A stretch of 64,000 bases of DNA from Rhodospirillales bacterium (GCA_028281845.1 JANQJD010000002.1:1-64000); one strand, 5' to 3'. Positions 34,556 to 44,064 are shown, counted from the stretch's first letter. The notes: generated by a model not told the origin, from the letters alone. Translations and numbers: made by a program.

Positions 34556-34567
34556 TGATCTAGATCA
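34556..34567. promoter_or_regulatory. Perfect 12-bp palindrome in the ABC module/icd divergent promoter region
   Basis: TGATCTAGATCA is its own reverse complement. A second palindrome, AACTAGTT, lies at 34531-34538. Both are in the AT-rich gap (34509-34677) shared by the two divergent units and could be regulator sites; no regulator is identified. Confidence 0.3.
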
Positions 34568-34677
34568 GAAATAATAATTTTTCGTCATCAGAAATTTATT
34601 ACTTAAACAATAATTTGAGATCTAATTTCTAATCATCTATTTTCTATACCGCGCAATGCATTTTGAAGGTTGTCGGC

Positions 34678-35895
34678 ATGGCTAAAATTAAGGTGATGAA
34701 TCCTGTTGTCGAGCTCAATGGCGATGAGATGGCTCGGATTCTCTGGGGAATGATCCGTGAACGGTTGATCCTGCCCTATCTCGAAATCAACTTGCACTCG
34801 TTTGATCTCGGTATCGAACACCGTGACAGAACGCATGATCGAGTGACAATAGATGCCGCTCATACTATTAAACTATATGGAGTAGGAGTCAAGTGCGCTA
34901 CAATAACACCTGATGAAGGTCGTGTACGGGAACTCTCTCTCAAGAAGATGTGGAAGTCTCCTAACGGGACTATCCGCAACATTCTTGACGGCACTGTCTT
35001 TCGCGAGCCTATCATCTGTCGCAACATACCACGTCTGATTCCCGGTTGGCACAGCCCTATTGTCATTGCTCGCCACGCTTTTGGTGATCAGTACAGCGCG
35101 ACTGATTTCTGTGTCCCCACAGCGGGCCGTCTGGAGATGGTTTTTACACCTGAAAGTAGCTCTATTCCAATGATATACAGGGTTTTTGATTTTCCTGGAT
35201 CTGGAGTTGCCTTGGGCATGTATAACATTGACGAATCAATCCGAAAGTTTGCGCGTAGCTGTTTTATGTACGGATTAGGAAGAGGTTATTCTGTTTATCT
35301 TGCAACTAAAAATACAATTTTGAAAGCTTATGATGGACGATTCAGGGATATTTTCCAAACCGTATTCGACACTGAATTTTCTGTTGCTTATGCAGAACAC
35401 CATCTGCACTATGAGCATCGTCTCATCGACGACATGGTGGCCTCTGTTCTCAAGTGGCCAGGTGGTTTCATATGGGCTTGCAAGAATTACGATGGAGATG
35501 TTCAGTCTGACTCAGTGGCACAAGGATTCGGCTCTCTTGGCCTGATGACATCGATTCTCCTGAGCCCTGATGGCCGCACTGTTGAAGCCGAGGCGGCTCA
35601 TGGTACCGTCGTTCGACACTACCGTGAATATCAGGCGGGTCGTGAAACATCGACAAATCCTATTGCCTCCATCTTTGCTTGGACGTGTGGTCTCAAGTTC
35701 CGCGGTCGGTTCGATAACACGCCCGACGTCATGCACTTCGCAGACACACTGGAGAGAGTCTGCGTGAAAACTGTGGAAACAGGTCACATGACAAGAGATC
35801 TGGCGCTCCTCATTTCACCAGACCAGCCATGGCTGACCACAAACCAGTTTTTTGACAAATTAGAGGAGAATCTGCATAATGGCATGAATCCCTAG
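34678..35895 (+). CDS. icd: NADP-dependent isocitrate dehydrogenase (eukaryote-like homodimer)
   Basis: 405 residues from ATG 34678, with GAAGG upstream; a TTG at 34663 is also in frame. It converts isocitrate to 2-oxoglutarate, making [58 protein letters not shown] and [20 protein letters not shown] are the type II pattern found in alphaproteobacteria and mitochondria. The C terminus [12 protein letters not shown] also fits. An AT-rich patch occurs near 35270-35345. Convergent with hisA. Confidence 0.96.
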   Translation: MAKIKVMNPVVELNGDEMARILWGMIRERLILPYLEINLHSFDLGIEHRDRTHDRVTIDAAHTIKLYGVGVKCATITPDEGRVRELSLKKMWKSPNGTIRNILDGTVFREPIICRNIPRLIPGWHSPIVIARHAFGDQYSATDFCVPTAGRLEMVFTPESSSIPMIYRVFDFPGSGVALGMYNIDESIRKFARSCFMYGLGRGYSVYLATKNTILKAYDGRFRDIFQTVFDTEFSVAYAEHHLHYEHRLIDDMVASVLKWPGGFIWACKNYDGDVQSDSVAQGFGSLGLMTSILLSPDGRTVEAEAAHGTVVRHYREYQAGRETSTNPIASIFAWTCGLKFRGRFDNTPDVMHFADTLERVCVKTVETGHMTRDLALLISPDQPWLTTNQFFDKLEENLHNGMNP

Positions 35896-35954
35896 TGCAG
35901 AACTGTAGACAGTACATCCCTGTAACGCGCGAGGCGTGCGAGAATCTTTCGCTA

Positions 35955-35975
35955 TGTACACACATACTGTGTACA
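35955..35975. terminator. Perfect inverted repeat between convergent icd and hisA
   Basis: TGTACACA and TGTGTACA form an 8-bp stem around a 5-nt loop (CATAC). It sits between two convergent genes, where a bidirectional terminator is expected, but no T-run follows. It is embedded in a 15-bp tandem duplication. Confidence 0.35.
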
Positions 35976-35984
35976 CACATCCTG
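35955..35984. repeat. 15-bp tandem duplication in the icd-hisA gap
   Basis: TGTACACACATACTG (35955-35969) followed by TGTACACACATCCTG (35970-35984); one mismatch. Confidence 0.9.
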
Positions 35985-35998
35985 TACTGAACTACTTA

Positions 35999-36016
35999 GT
36001 TATGAGTGTTATGAGT
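35999..36016. repeat. 9-bp tandem duplication at the hisA stop codon
   Basis: GTTATGAGT occurs at 35999-36007 and 36008-36016, followed by a further partial copy TATGAGTGTT (36017-36026). The hisA stop (complement of 36009-36011) lies in the second copy. Confidence 0.88.
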
Positions 36017-36761
36017 TATGAGTGTTCTCTGTGTCTGCTAATACAGAGAGTGCCTGGCGTAGATCAAGGCGGCCACTATAAAGTGCGCGGCCGATAATAA
36101 CGCCTTTCAGTTTTGGGAAAGATCTGGCGATGGTCAGAATCGCCTGCAGATCCTCTAGAGAGGCAATGCCGCCTGCAATTATTACAGGTATTGAGATATT
36201 TCTCGCTAAATCGGTAACAGCTGTGAGATCCGGGCCCGCCATAACGCCATCACGGTCAATATTGGTATGGATCACTGCAGCCACACCAACGTCTTCAAAC
36301 CGGAGTGCTAACTCTACGGCTGTCACAGATGTGGTTTCTGTCCATCCTGCCACGGCTATTCTGTGAGCACGTGTGTCGAGGCTTATAGCAATCTTTCCAG
36401 GAAAAAGACGACAGGCAGTTCTCGTCAAATCAGGATCATGTAATGCAACTGTTCCAAGAATAACCCGCTGCACCCCCTTGTCCAGCCAGAGCGCGATACG
36501 TGCGAGATCGCGAATACCGCCACCCAATTGGACAGGGATATCAACGGCTGCGATGATCTCCTCGACAGCGGTGGCATTCACAGGCTGGCCTGTGCATGCA
36601 CCATCGAGGTCGACGACATGCAACCACGTGCAGCCGACTCCCGCAAAGCGACGCGCCTGATCGGCGGGATCTTTGTTGAACACAGTCACCTGTGACATCT
36701 CACCTTGCAACAGGCGGACGCAGAATCCGTCTTTCAGGTCTATTGCTGGAAACAGAATCAT
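36009..36761 (-). CDS. hisA: ProFAR isomerase HisA
   Basis: 250 residues from ATG 36761, preceded by GGGAGG on the coding strand. HisA is a beta/alpha barrel that isomerises ProFAR to PRFAR in histidine synthesis. It starts MILFPAIDLKDGFCVRLLQG; catalytic Asp in FPAIDLKDG and Asp in TNIDRDGVMAGPD; phosphate-binding loops PVQLGGGIRD and IIAGGIASLEDL. Its last residues, NTHNS, fall within the tandem duplication. It stands apart from hisF/hisH; only hisN is nearby, separated by addA and the yejA-like gene. Confidence 0.95.
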   Translation of the reverse strand: MILFPAIDLKDGFCVRLLQGEMSQVTVFNKDPADQARRFAGVGCTWLHVVDLDGACTGQPVNATAVEEIIAAVDIPVQLGGGIRDLARIALWLDKGVQRVILGTVALHDPDLTRTACRLFPGKIAISLDTRAHRIAVAGWTETTSVTAVELALRFEDVGVAAVIHTNIDRDGVMAGPDLTAVTDLARNISIPVIIAGGIASLEDLQAILTIARSFPKLKGVIIGRALYSGRLDLRQALSVLADTENTHNS

Positions 36762-36851
36762 TTTGTAGCCTCCCATAGAGAACGAGACTGTGATGGAATA
36801 TCTGTCAGAGTGTGCGTCCGAATTTTTTTTTGCAGCGCTGAGGAACACTTC

Positions 36852-39800
36852 ATGCTCTCTGCTTCCATGACTTCTTCCGCTGCTCACGCCCAACGTCAAG
36901 CGGCTGACCCAGGCGCGTCTGTCTGGGTAGCGGCGTCGGCTGGGTCTGGGAAAACTAAGATTTTGGTTGATCGTGTGCTGAGTTTGCTACTTCAAGAAGT
37001 TTCTCCAGAACGGATTCTCTGTCTCACTTTTACAAGAGCCGCTGCAGCAGAAGTTGCTAATCGTATTCATCAGAAGTTGCTGCAGTGGGCTACGTTGCCA
37101 GAATCTCTGTTAGACGAAGACCTGGCGTGTTTACGGGGCAACACGGCAGATGCGACCATGCGGGCGCGGGCGCGGAGACTGTTTGCATATGTGCTCGACG
37201 TGGGCATACGGATTGAAACATTACACGCCTTTTGTCAGGCTTTGCTCAGACGGTTTCCTCTCGAAGCTGGGGTCGTCCCGCACTTTCGAGTCATGGATGA
37301 GCACGAGTCTGCGGAGGCCATGGCCGCTGCCTGGGAGACGACTCTCCTCCTTGCCTGTAACGAGAGGGATTCTGCGCGCGCTGTCGCCTTGGAGACTGTC
37401 ACCGCACTTGTGCATGAGACGCATTTTCCTGAACTGATGGAGGAACTTGTCACAGCTCGTAGCAGACTGCAACACTTAATGGAACGGCACAATGGGGTTG
37501 ATGGCGTCATGATTGCTGTCCGTGCCAAGCTTGGCTTAGCCGCCAATGAAACGGCGTTAGGCGTGCTCGTTGCAGCGTGCGCCAATGAGGCATGCAATAT
37601 TCCTGCTTTACGGGTAGCAGCGACTGCTTTGCAGAACGGTTCAAAAAAAGACATTGAACGAGGGAATGTTCTAGCTTCCTGGTTAGCGGAGCCGGCTCAG
37701 CGTGTGAAGACTTTTGACGACTACTTGAAGGTTTTCTTTACCGGAGAAGGCACCGTGCGCAAAAACATTCTCACGCAAGAGTGTGTACGGAAAGCACCGG
37801 TCGCTGTCCGTATTCTGACGGAAGAATCCGAGAGGCTAGTGCGAGTCCAGGCAATCCGCAAGGCGGCTGCTGTTGCTGAAGCAACGGCGGCCCTCCTGCG
37901 TCTGGGGGCGGACTTTTTAACGGTCTATCGGCAGTACAAGAATACACGGGCACTCCTGGATTACGACGACCTGATCTTAACGACAAACCGTTTGTTGGAA
38001 AACGAAGGTCAGGCAGCATGGGTGCTCTATAAGCTTGATGGTAGTCTTGAGCATGTACTCATCGACGAAGCGCAGGACGTCAGTGCGGAACAGTGGCGCA
38101 TCGTTGAGCGCTTGACACGTGAGTTTTTCTCTGGCCGTGGCAGTCGGGAAGAAAATAGAGCAGAAGGCGTGCGCACTGTGTTTGCCGTCGGGGACAGAAA
38201 ACAGTCCATCTATAGCTTTCAAGGAGCCGCACCGGATTCTTTCGAATCCATGCAGAATCTGCTGCGGGACAAAGTGAGAGCCGTGGGCCAGGTGTGGGCA
38301 GATGTCCCGCTTCACATATCTTTCCGTTCTACTCCCGCTGTGCTGCAGGCTGTCGATGCTGTCTTCATGCGTGACCCTGCGCGCGATGGAGTCGTCTTGG
38401 CAGACGAGACGATTGGCCATATCGCCTTCCGAGCCGGCCAGGCTGGTTTAGTTGAGGTTTGGCCTCTGATGGAGCCGGCACCTTTGGAACAGGTGATCCC
38501 GTGGAAAGCGCCCGTCACACGCAACATCCCGCCAGATTCCCCCATGAGCCGTTTGGCCAGACTGATAGCACGCCGAATTGCTGTCATGATCGAGGAAAGA
38601 AATTGGCTTGAATCACGTCAAAGACCCGTGCAGGCCGGTGATATCATGGTGCTCGTACGCCGTCGTAGCGGTTTTGTTGAGGACTTCGTCTCTGCTCTGA
38701 AGGGCTTGAACATTCCTGTAACCGGTGTTGACCGTATGATTCTCAGCGAACAGATGGCCGTCATGGACCTGACCGCCCTCGGGCACGTCCTCCTCCTGCC
38801 TGAGGATAATTTGACTCTGGCAGCTTTTCTGAAAAGCCCATTCATAGGATTTGATGAAGAGCAGCTCTTTTCCCTGGCCTACCCGCGTGGATCCCGTACC
38901 CTGTGGCAAGCCTTACAAGAGCATGCTTGGGCGGCCACTCCCTTCGGCTACGCTTGTGACTGGTTGACGAGACTTTTAGCCGTAGCAGAGTCCCGTCGCC
39001 CCTATGAAATCTACACTCATGTATTGGGGGCGCTTGGGGGACGCCGGCGGCTCATCTCCCGTCTAGGACGAGATGCGGAGGATGCCATAGATGAATTTCT
39101 GGCCTTCACTCTTCGCTACGAGGCGAGTCACGTGCCATCGCTGCAAGGTTTCCTGCAGTGGCTGCAAACTACACGGGTTGAAGCGAAGCGTGATTTAGAA
39201 CAGACAGGAGCGGAGGCAGTCCGGATTCTTACCGTGCATGGCGCCAAGGGATTGCAAGCTCCTATTGTCTTTCTCCCAGATACCGTGCATGTGCCCACTC
39301 AGATACCCCGTCTTCTGTGGGAGGACGGCGAGGATGGTCTCGTATTTTGGCAGCCGAAACGGGCATTAGAAACTCAAATAGGATTTGATTTAAAATCAAA
39401 AATTGTAAAAAATCGTGACAGAGAGTATCATCGCCTGCTCTATGTGGCGATGACTCGAGCGGAAGATCGTTTGTATGTGTGCGGCTGGCGGACCCATCAT
39501 GTTCCGCCAGCGACGTGCTGGTACGCTCTGATTCACACGGCCCTTGCGCCGCTTGGCAGGCGAGAGGTGGATGCGAATCTTGCCGAGAGTGGTCTCGTGC
39601 CGTCAGCAGAGGTTATACGTTTAGTGAGTCGTCAGGAAAATGAAGCCCGATCGACCGTTGAGGAACGTTTGTCCAAACAGGCAGGACAGTTAGCGTTGCC
39701 ATCGTGGGCCGTCACGCGCCCTCCTATGGAACCCACGCCACCACGTCCCCTCTTCCCATCACAATTTAAAAAAGATAAATTATATTCAACATCTCCATTA

Positions 39801-40313
39801 ATAGAATTCCGTGCTCGATACAACCGCGGTCGTCTTGTGCATAGACTGCTACAAAGTCTCCCCAACATCCCTGCCGAAGAGCGCTCAGCGGCAGCTCAAC
39901 AATACCTAGAATATGAAGAATTAATGCAACATTCTGAGCGTATTTCCCTCATTGCGGAAGTGCTATCGGTGATAGCACACCCTGCTCTTCTTCCCTTATT
40001 TGGTCCTGGTAGCCAGGCTGAAGTGCCTGTTGTGGGAGTCGCTGATGGACGCGTCGTCTCAGGCCAAATAGACAGGCTCGTCGTCACGGAGGATGCTGTC
40101 ATTATTGCGGATTATAAAACTGATAGGGTTGTTCCTCAAAATGTCGAACACACCCCCATAGTCTATCTGCAGCAGATGGCTGCTTATCGGTCACTGCTAG
40201 CCGCTCTCTATCCGAACCGTCGTGTCGACTGCGTCCTGGTATGGACCGAGGGACCACAGGTGACACCATTACCAACAGTCATGTTAGAGCCAGCGGGCAG
40301 GCCAGCAGCCTAG
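36852..40313 (+). CDS. addA: Double-strand break repair helicase-nuclease AddA
   Basis: 1153 residues from ATG 36852 (GAGGAAC upstream); the open frame reaches 36705 but overlaps hisA. Walker A is ASAGSGKTKILVDRVLSLLL (about residues 27-46), motif Ia CLTFTRAAAAEVANRI, Walker B HVLIDEAQDVSAEQW, motif III GDRKQSIYSFQGA, motif V VHGAKGLQAPIVFLPDT and motif VI LLYVAMTRAEDRLYV. A RecB-type nuclease domain ends the protein (GQIDRLVVTEDAVIIADYKT). AddAB processes broken DNA ends for RecA loading. The usual partner addB is not adjacent. Short AT-rich codon patches occur at about 39360-39415 and 39760-39805. Confidence 0.93.
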   Translation: MLSASMTSSAAHAQRQAADPGASVWVAASAGSGKTKILVDRVLSLLLQEVSPERILCLTFTRAAAAEVANRIHQKLLQWATLPESLLDEDLACLRGNTADATMRARARRLFAYVLDVGIRIETLHAFCQALLRRFPLEAGVVPHFRVMDEHESAEAMAAAWETTLLLACNERDSARAVALETVTALVHETHFPELMEELVTARSRLQHLMERHNGVDGVMIAVRAKLGLAANETALGVLVAACANEACNIPALRVAATALQNGSKKDIERGNVLASWLAEPAQRVKTFDDYLKVFFTGEGTVRKNILTQECVRKAPVAVRILTEESERLVRVQAIRKAAAVAEATAALLRLGADFLTVYRQYKNTRALLDYDDLILTTNRLLENEGQAAWVLYKLDGSLEHVLIDEAQDVSAEQWRIVERLTREFFSGRGSREENRAEGVRTVFAVGDRKQSIYSFQGAAPDSFESMQNLLRDKVRAVGQVWADVPLHISFRSTPAVLQAVDAVFMRDPARDGVVLADETIGHIAFRAGQAGLVEVWPLMEPAPLEQVIPWKAPVTRNIPPDSPMSRLARLIARRIAVMIEERNWLESRQRPVQAGDIMVLVRRRSGFVEDFVSALKGLNIPVTGVDRMILSEQMAVMDLTALGHVLLLPEDNLTLAAFLKSPFIGFDEEQLFSLAYPRGSRTLWQALQEHAWAATPFGYACDWLTRLLAVAESRRPYEIYTHVLGALGGRRRLISRLGRDAEDAIDEFLAFTLRYEASHVPSLQGFLQWLQTTRVEAKRDLEQTGAEAVRILTVHGAKGLQAPIVFLPDTVHVPTQIPRLLWEDGEDGLVFWQPKRALETQIGFDLKSKIVKNRDREYHRLLYVAMTRAEDRLYVCGWRTHHVPPATCWYALIHTALAPLGRREVDANLAESGLVPSAEVIRLVSRQENEARSTVEERLSKQAGQLALPSWAVTRPPMEPTPPRPLFPSQFKKDKLYSTSPLIEFRARYNRGRLVHRLLQSLPNIPAEERSAAAQQYLEYEELMQHSERISLIAEVLSVIAHPALLPLFGPGSQAEVPVVGVADGRVVSGQIDRLVVTEDAVIIADYKTDRVVPQNVEHTPIVYLQQMAAYRSLLAALYPNRRVDCVLVWTEGPQVTPLPTVMLEPAGRPAA

Positions 40314-40979
40314 TGAGCGTGAGCGCAGACATGCATGTCGCCTAACTTCCTAGGCTAGGCTAAGCAACACGACTTGAGAGAACTCAGGAATATCGTCTTT
40401 AATTTAATATCGTCTTTTCTTGGTGGTGCAATACAGACGGGCCACGCTTGTCGAGTTGCGTTGCTCAGGACAGGTTTTAGAAAGGAAGATGTCAACTTTA
40501 AATTAATAAAAAAAATTTTTATTTTGTTTTTTAGTTGTATAAAGTCATCCGGCAACACCGGTCTTCCTTCCCCTGCTCTGACTCTTGCTGATGCGAAGAG
40601 TCGCTCTGAGTCCTTCTTCATCGGTCGGCGTGTTGTGGAGGAAACGTCTCTTCTTAGTGAAAGCATCCTGTTCTTCGCGGATTTTAAGAAATGTGTTACG
40701 CAGAAATGCCTTGCACGTCCTCGGGGACTCGCCTCTGCCTGGCCTCCCGGTCAGTCAAGTCAGTGAGGAGGAAATCCTTTCCATCTCATCTGGCCATCTG
40801 GATGTGGCTTGTGGATGGAGAAAATCATGCAACATACTTACTATACTGACTGTATGGCCTTCCCGTTCGAAAGGCTTGGACGATCCCCAAATCGTCCCTC
40901 AGACATGAAGAGCGTGCTGCGGCATAGCTATTCTCCTCAATTCTCCCCGCCTGAGGGGAGAGGCGGGCCAGGGGCCAGG
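40314..40979. other. Gap between addA and the yejA-like gene (666 bp), no gene seen
   Basis: Frames of 130 codons (+) and 103 codons (-) overlap each other antisense and match nothing recognisable; trxA, which often follows addA, is not present. The interval contains small direct repeats (GTGAGC x2 at 40313-40324; AATATCGTCTTT at 40389 and 40406; GGGCCAG x2 at 40965-40978), an AT-rich stretch at 40495-40540, and a 7-bp hairpin TCTCCCC/GGGGAGA (40942-40961) just past the end of the minus-strand yejA-like gene. Confidence 0.5.
40942..40961 (-). terminator. Hairpin downstream of the yejA-like gene
   Basis: TCTCCCC (40942-40948) pairs with GGGGAGA (40955-40961) over a 6-nt loop, 19 bases beyond the stop of the minus-strand gene. 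No T-run is seen, so only weak support. Confidence 0.3.
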
Positions 40980-42821
40980 CTAGGGAGGATCAATCCACCA
41001 CGTCCATAAGTGGTTGCCTAACGGGGGTACGATATCAGGGTGTTTAAGCTTACGCCAATATGCCACACGGTCATGATTCACGTACCAGTGTGGGACGACA
41101 AAGTGACTCCACAGGAGGACACGATCAAGTGCCCGTGTTCTGGTGACCAGCGATTCGTGATCGGGTGCAGAGACGATTTGCTCTATTAAAAAGTCAATGC
41201 TTGGCTCCCGGATACCGATGATGTTGTTGCTGCCTTCTGTGTCAGCGGCGGCGCTACTCCAGTAATCACGCTGCTCGTTCCCGGGACTCTGAGATTGTGG
41301 CCAGTGATAGACAACCATATCAAAGTCAAAGCCCCTGACTCTGTTTTCATACACGGCGGAGTCGACCATGCGTACTTGCATCGTGATGCCCAGTCTCTTC
41401 AGATTCTGGGAAAAAGGCGCGGCAACACGCTCCCAGATCTTATCATCTATTAGAAGCTCAAATACAAAAGGCTCACCCGTCTTTTCATGGACGAGTGTCT
41501 GGTTCCTAATTGTCCACTGACTAGCCCGTAAGAGACGTATGGCCTCCTGCAAGTTATCACGGTTATTGCCAGATCCATCTGTAGTAGGCGGCGCATATAC
41601 TCTTGTAAAGACGTCTTCCGGCAGTTGATCACGCCAGTGTTGGAGGATTTCTCTTTCCTGAGGGCCTGGTAAGGCGCGCGCAGCAAAGTCAGAATTGGCA
41701 AAATAACTTTTGCTGCGTGTATATTGCCTATAAAATAAATTCTTGTTTGCCCACTCAAAATCAAAGGCATAGCTCAACGCTTGTCGTACCCGCTTGTCAC
41801 GGAAAAGAGGGCGACGGATATTGAAGGCAAAAGCCTGCATGCCTTGCGGTCTTTGGTGTGGGATCTCCTCCATGAGGACTTGACCCCTCACCACCGCTGG
41901 GAAAGAGTACCCTGTTGTCCATGCCTTTGCGCTGTTCTCTATACGAAAGTCATAGGCTCCACCCCTGAAGGCTTCGAAAGACACCGTAAAGTCACGGTAA
42001 TAATCAACACGGATGACATTAAAATTATACATGCCCCTGTTCACAGGGAGGTCTAGTCCCCAGTATGTGGGGTTGCGACGTAATACAACGTAGCGGCCCG
42101 CTTCGAAGGCCACAATCTGGTAAGGGCCACTGCCAAGTGGCACTTCCAAACTGACCTCGTCAAATCGCCGAGTCGTCCAGTCATGCTTGGGCAGCACAGG
42201 CAATTGCCCAAGAATAAAAGGCAGTTCATGGTTGACGACACCAGTCTTCAAGACAAAACGGACACGCAAGTCGTTTTCCTTTACGGCCTTTGTAACATCG
42301 GCATAATACGAGCGGTAATGCGGCAGGCCTTTATTGCGCAAAGTTTCAAAAGTCCAGACTACGTCGTCAGCGGTGATGGGTTGATGGTCGTGCCAGCGGG
42401 CCTGTGGACGGAGATTAAAGACCACCCACGAGCGGTCAGGCGGTATTTCGATAGATTCCGCAAGGAGTCCGTATGCGCTTGTTGGGTCGTCCTGAGCCCC
42501 GACCATGAGCGTTTCAAAAACGAGTCCTCCCACCATCGTAAATGGTTGGCCTTTGAGAATATAGGGGTTAAACGAATCAAATGTCCCCACATTCGACAAC
42601 CGAATCTCACCTCCCTTTGGGGCATGAGGATTGACGTACGCGAAATACTCGAAATCTCGTGGATATTTAGGATGACCATATGTTGTAACAGCGTGGGCGG
42701 GCACAGGTTCGTTCTGTGCCCGCCCAACGGCTGGGAGTGAAGAGACCACAGAGAAAAAAAACGCGAAGAGCCCTGTGAGAGCAGGTTGCAGAACTGTCAA
42801 AAACATGGGCGGTTTCCACAT
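40980..42821 (-). CDS. Extracellular solute-binding protein, family 5 (YejA-like)
   Basis: 613 residues with an N-terminal signal peptide (LTGLFAFFFSVVSSLPAVGRA, cleavage likely near residue 35). The mature part has the YejA-like opening TYGHPKYPRDFEYFAYVNPH then APKGGEIRLSNVGTFDSFNP, and the family 5 segments YGLLAESIEIPPDRSWVVF, DVVWTFETLR, GSGPYQIVAFEAGRYVVLRRNPTYW and RDKRVRQALSYAFDFEW. YejABEF transporters import oligopeptides such as microcin C. The membrane and ATPase genes yejBEF are not adjacent, so its transporter partner is unknown. Confidence 0.88.
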   Translation of the reverse strand: MWKPPMFLTVLQPALTGLFAFFFSVVSSLPAVGRAQNEPVPAHAVTTYGHPKYPRDFEYFAYVNPHAPKGGEIRLSNVGTFDSFNPYILKGQPFTMVGGLVFETLMVGAQDDPTSAYGLLAESIEIPPDRSWVVFNLRPQARWHDHQPITADDVVWTFETLRNKGLPHYRSYYADVTKAVKENDLRVRFVLKTGVVNHELPFILGQLPVLPKHDWTTRRFDEVSLEVPLGSGPYQIVAFEAGRYVVLRRNPTYWGLDLPVNRGMYNFNVIRVDYYRDFTVSFEAFRGGAYDFRIENSAKAWTTGYSFPAVVRGQVLMEEIPHQRPQGMQAFAFNIRRPLFRDKRVRQALSYAFDFEWANKNLFYRQYTRSKSYFANSDFAARALPGPQEREILQHWRDQLPEDVFTRVYAPPTTDGSGNNRDNLQEAIRLLRASQWTIRNQTLVHEKTGEPFVFELLIDDKIWERVAAPFSQNLKRLGITMQVRMVDSAVYENRVRGFDFDMVVYHWPQSQSPGNEQRDYWSSAAADTEGSNNIIGIREPSIDFLIEQIVSAPDHESLVTRTRALDRVLLWSHFVVPHWYVNHDRVAYWRKLKHPDIVPPLGNHLWTWWIDPP

Positions 42822-42840
42822 GATTCTTAGTGCTATATTC

Positions 42841-43665
42841 TTATGCTATGCTCATCATGACATGAGTCTGAGTCTTCAGCAACGCCAGGGCGCGCGCATG
42901 CACGCGGGGATCCCCAGAGGCTAGAACGCAAACATTAGAGGCGAGACTGGCCTGCTTGCCATCAGTTCTGCTGACCACACCACCAGCCGCCTCAACGACA
43001 GCTGTGACTGGTAGATGGTCATAAACTTGTAACTGGCACTCATAAACGAGATCGATAAAACCAGCCGCCAGCAGGCCATAAGCATAGCTATCTGCCCCAA
43101 AACGACGAAGTGCAACGGCCTTTTCTAATCGTTGCCACACAGCCTGGCTAGCAGCGGAATGACAAAACATGTCAGGATCTGTAGCGTACAAACAGGCTTT
43201 CTCCAACCCATCACACAGGCGGACCCGGATGGGTTGACCGTTCAGTTGGGCCGGCAGGCCCTTGCCACCGATCCAGCGCTCCCCCGTAATGGGTTGGTCG
43301 ATGATGCCAAGTACGGGTCGTCCGCGCCACGCCAGGCCAATCAGTGTACTAAAGGATGGCTTGCCGGTAATGAAAGCCTTTGTCCCGTCAATGGGATCGA
43401 GTACCCATACCCACTCTGCGGAAGTGTTTTCGCTCCCGTATTCCTCTCCAATCATCCCGTGTGTTGGGACTTTGCTGTGCAAAAGATCCCGCAGTGCTAG
43501 TTCAGTTTCGCGATCGGCAATTGTCACGGGCGACGAGTCCGTCTTGCTGTCCACGGTCATAGGCGTGCGGAAATAACGGCGCAGGATGAGGCCACTGGTC
43601 TCTGCCATGCGGTGAGCCAGCGCTATTAGAAAATCTGGCAGAGAAGGCGCATCTGTGATAGCCAT
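42841..43665 (-). CDS. hisN: Histidinol-phosphatase HisN (inositol monophosphatase family)
   Basis: 274 residues from ATG 43665; the frame is open to 43740 but the extra 25 residues are not family-like and neither start has a strong ribosome-binding site. Metal-binding motifs are GMIGEEYGSE, WVLDPIDGTKAFITG and YDHLPVTAVVEAAGGVVSRTDG. GADSYAYGLLAAGFIDLVYE is characteristic of alphaproteobacterial HisN, which removes phosphate from histidinol phosphate. A broader phosphatase of the same family is the main alternative. The yejA-like gene follows 19 bases downstream. Confidence 0.85.
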   Translation of the reverse strand: MAITDAPSLPDFLIALAHRMAETSGLILRRYFRTPMTVDSKTDSSPVTIADRETELALRDLLHSKVPTHGMIGEEYGSENTSAEWVWVLDPIDGTKAFITGKPSFSTLIGLAWRGRPVLGIIDQPITGERWIGGKGLPAQLNGQPIRVRLCDGLEKACLYATDPDMFCHSAASQAVWQRLEKAVALRRFGADSYAYGLLAAGFIDLVYECQLQVYDHLPVTAVVEAAGGVVSRTDGKQASLASNVCVLASGDPRVHARALALLKTQTHVMMSIA

Positions 43666-44041
43666 GAGTAAGACTATCACCCAGGACAGGCTAGAAGACA
43701 AGCCCTCCTGACAGGAGCCCGGTGTTTTTTGTGTGGACATGGAGTGGCGAGAGAATTTTTAAGAGAAATTCAGAAATACACGGGAATGTTTTTTCCTTCT
43801 GGGGGGGCCTCTTTCTGTCCTGTGTGATGCTTGTGAAGAGTTGTGTCCCTATTGAGACGGAGACGGACAGCGCAGCCTCCTGATCGTTTCAGGCCCTCCA
43901 CTCCAATGGGTCTCTTCGGGAGGAAGTCTATGAGGTGATCATAATGCGCAGAAATGGGTTCGTGTTCCTTGCCTGTCTGTGCCTCTCAGGACTAGAAGAT
44001 GATTAGTCCCATATGGCCAGATCATTAGTCCCAGAAGATTC
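43666..44041. other. Gap between hisN and ileS (about 375 bp), no gene seen
   Basis: A divergent gap that should carry promoters of both genes. It contains a G7 run, AGACGG x2 (43855-43866), and a 22-bp-period repeat (43997-44011 and 44019-44033, 14 of 15 bases the same). I see no T-box; those are not expected in alphaproteobacteria. Confidence 0.5.
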
Positions 44042-44064
44042 ATGCCACCAAGATTCATGCCACC
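44035..44064. repeat. Perfect 15-bp tandem duplication containing the ileS start codon
   Basis: AAGATTCATGCCACC occurs at 44035-44049 and 44050-44064. Each copy contains an in-frame ATG (44042 and 44057), so the start codon of ileS is duplicated and the predicted protein begins MPPRFMPPDD. Confidence 0.94.

Noticed and set aside
40355..40766. Overlapping antisense frames of 103 and 130 codons after addA
   Set aside because: They overlap each other almost fully, include an AT-rich stretch giving Lys/Ile/Phe runs, and match neither thioredoxin nor any family I know.
43666..44041. Possible T-box or leader RNA upstream of ileS
   Set aside because: No specifier hairpin or conserved T-box sequence, and the class is not expected in alphaproteobacteria.
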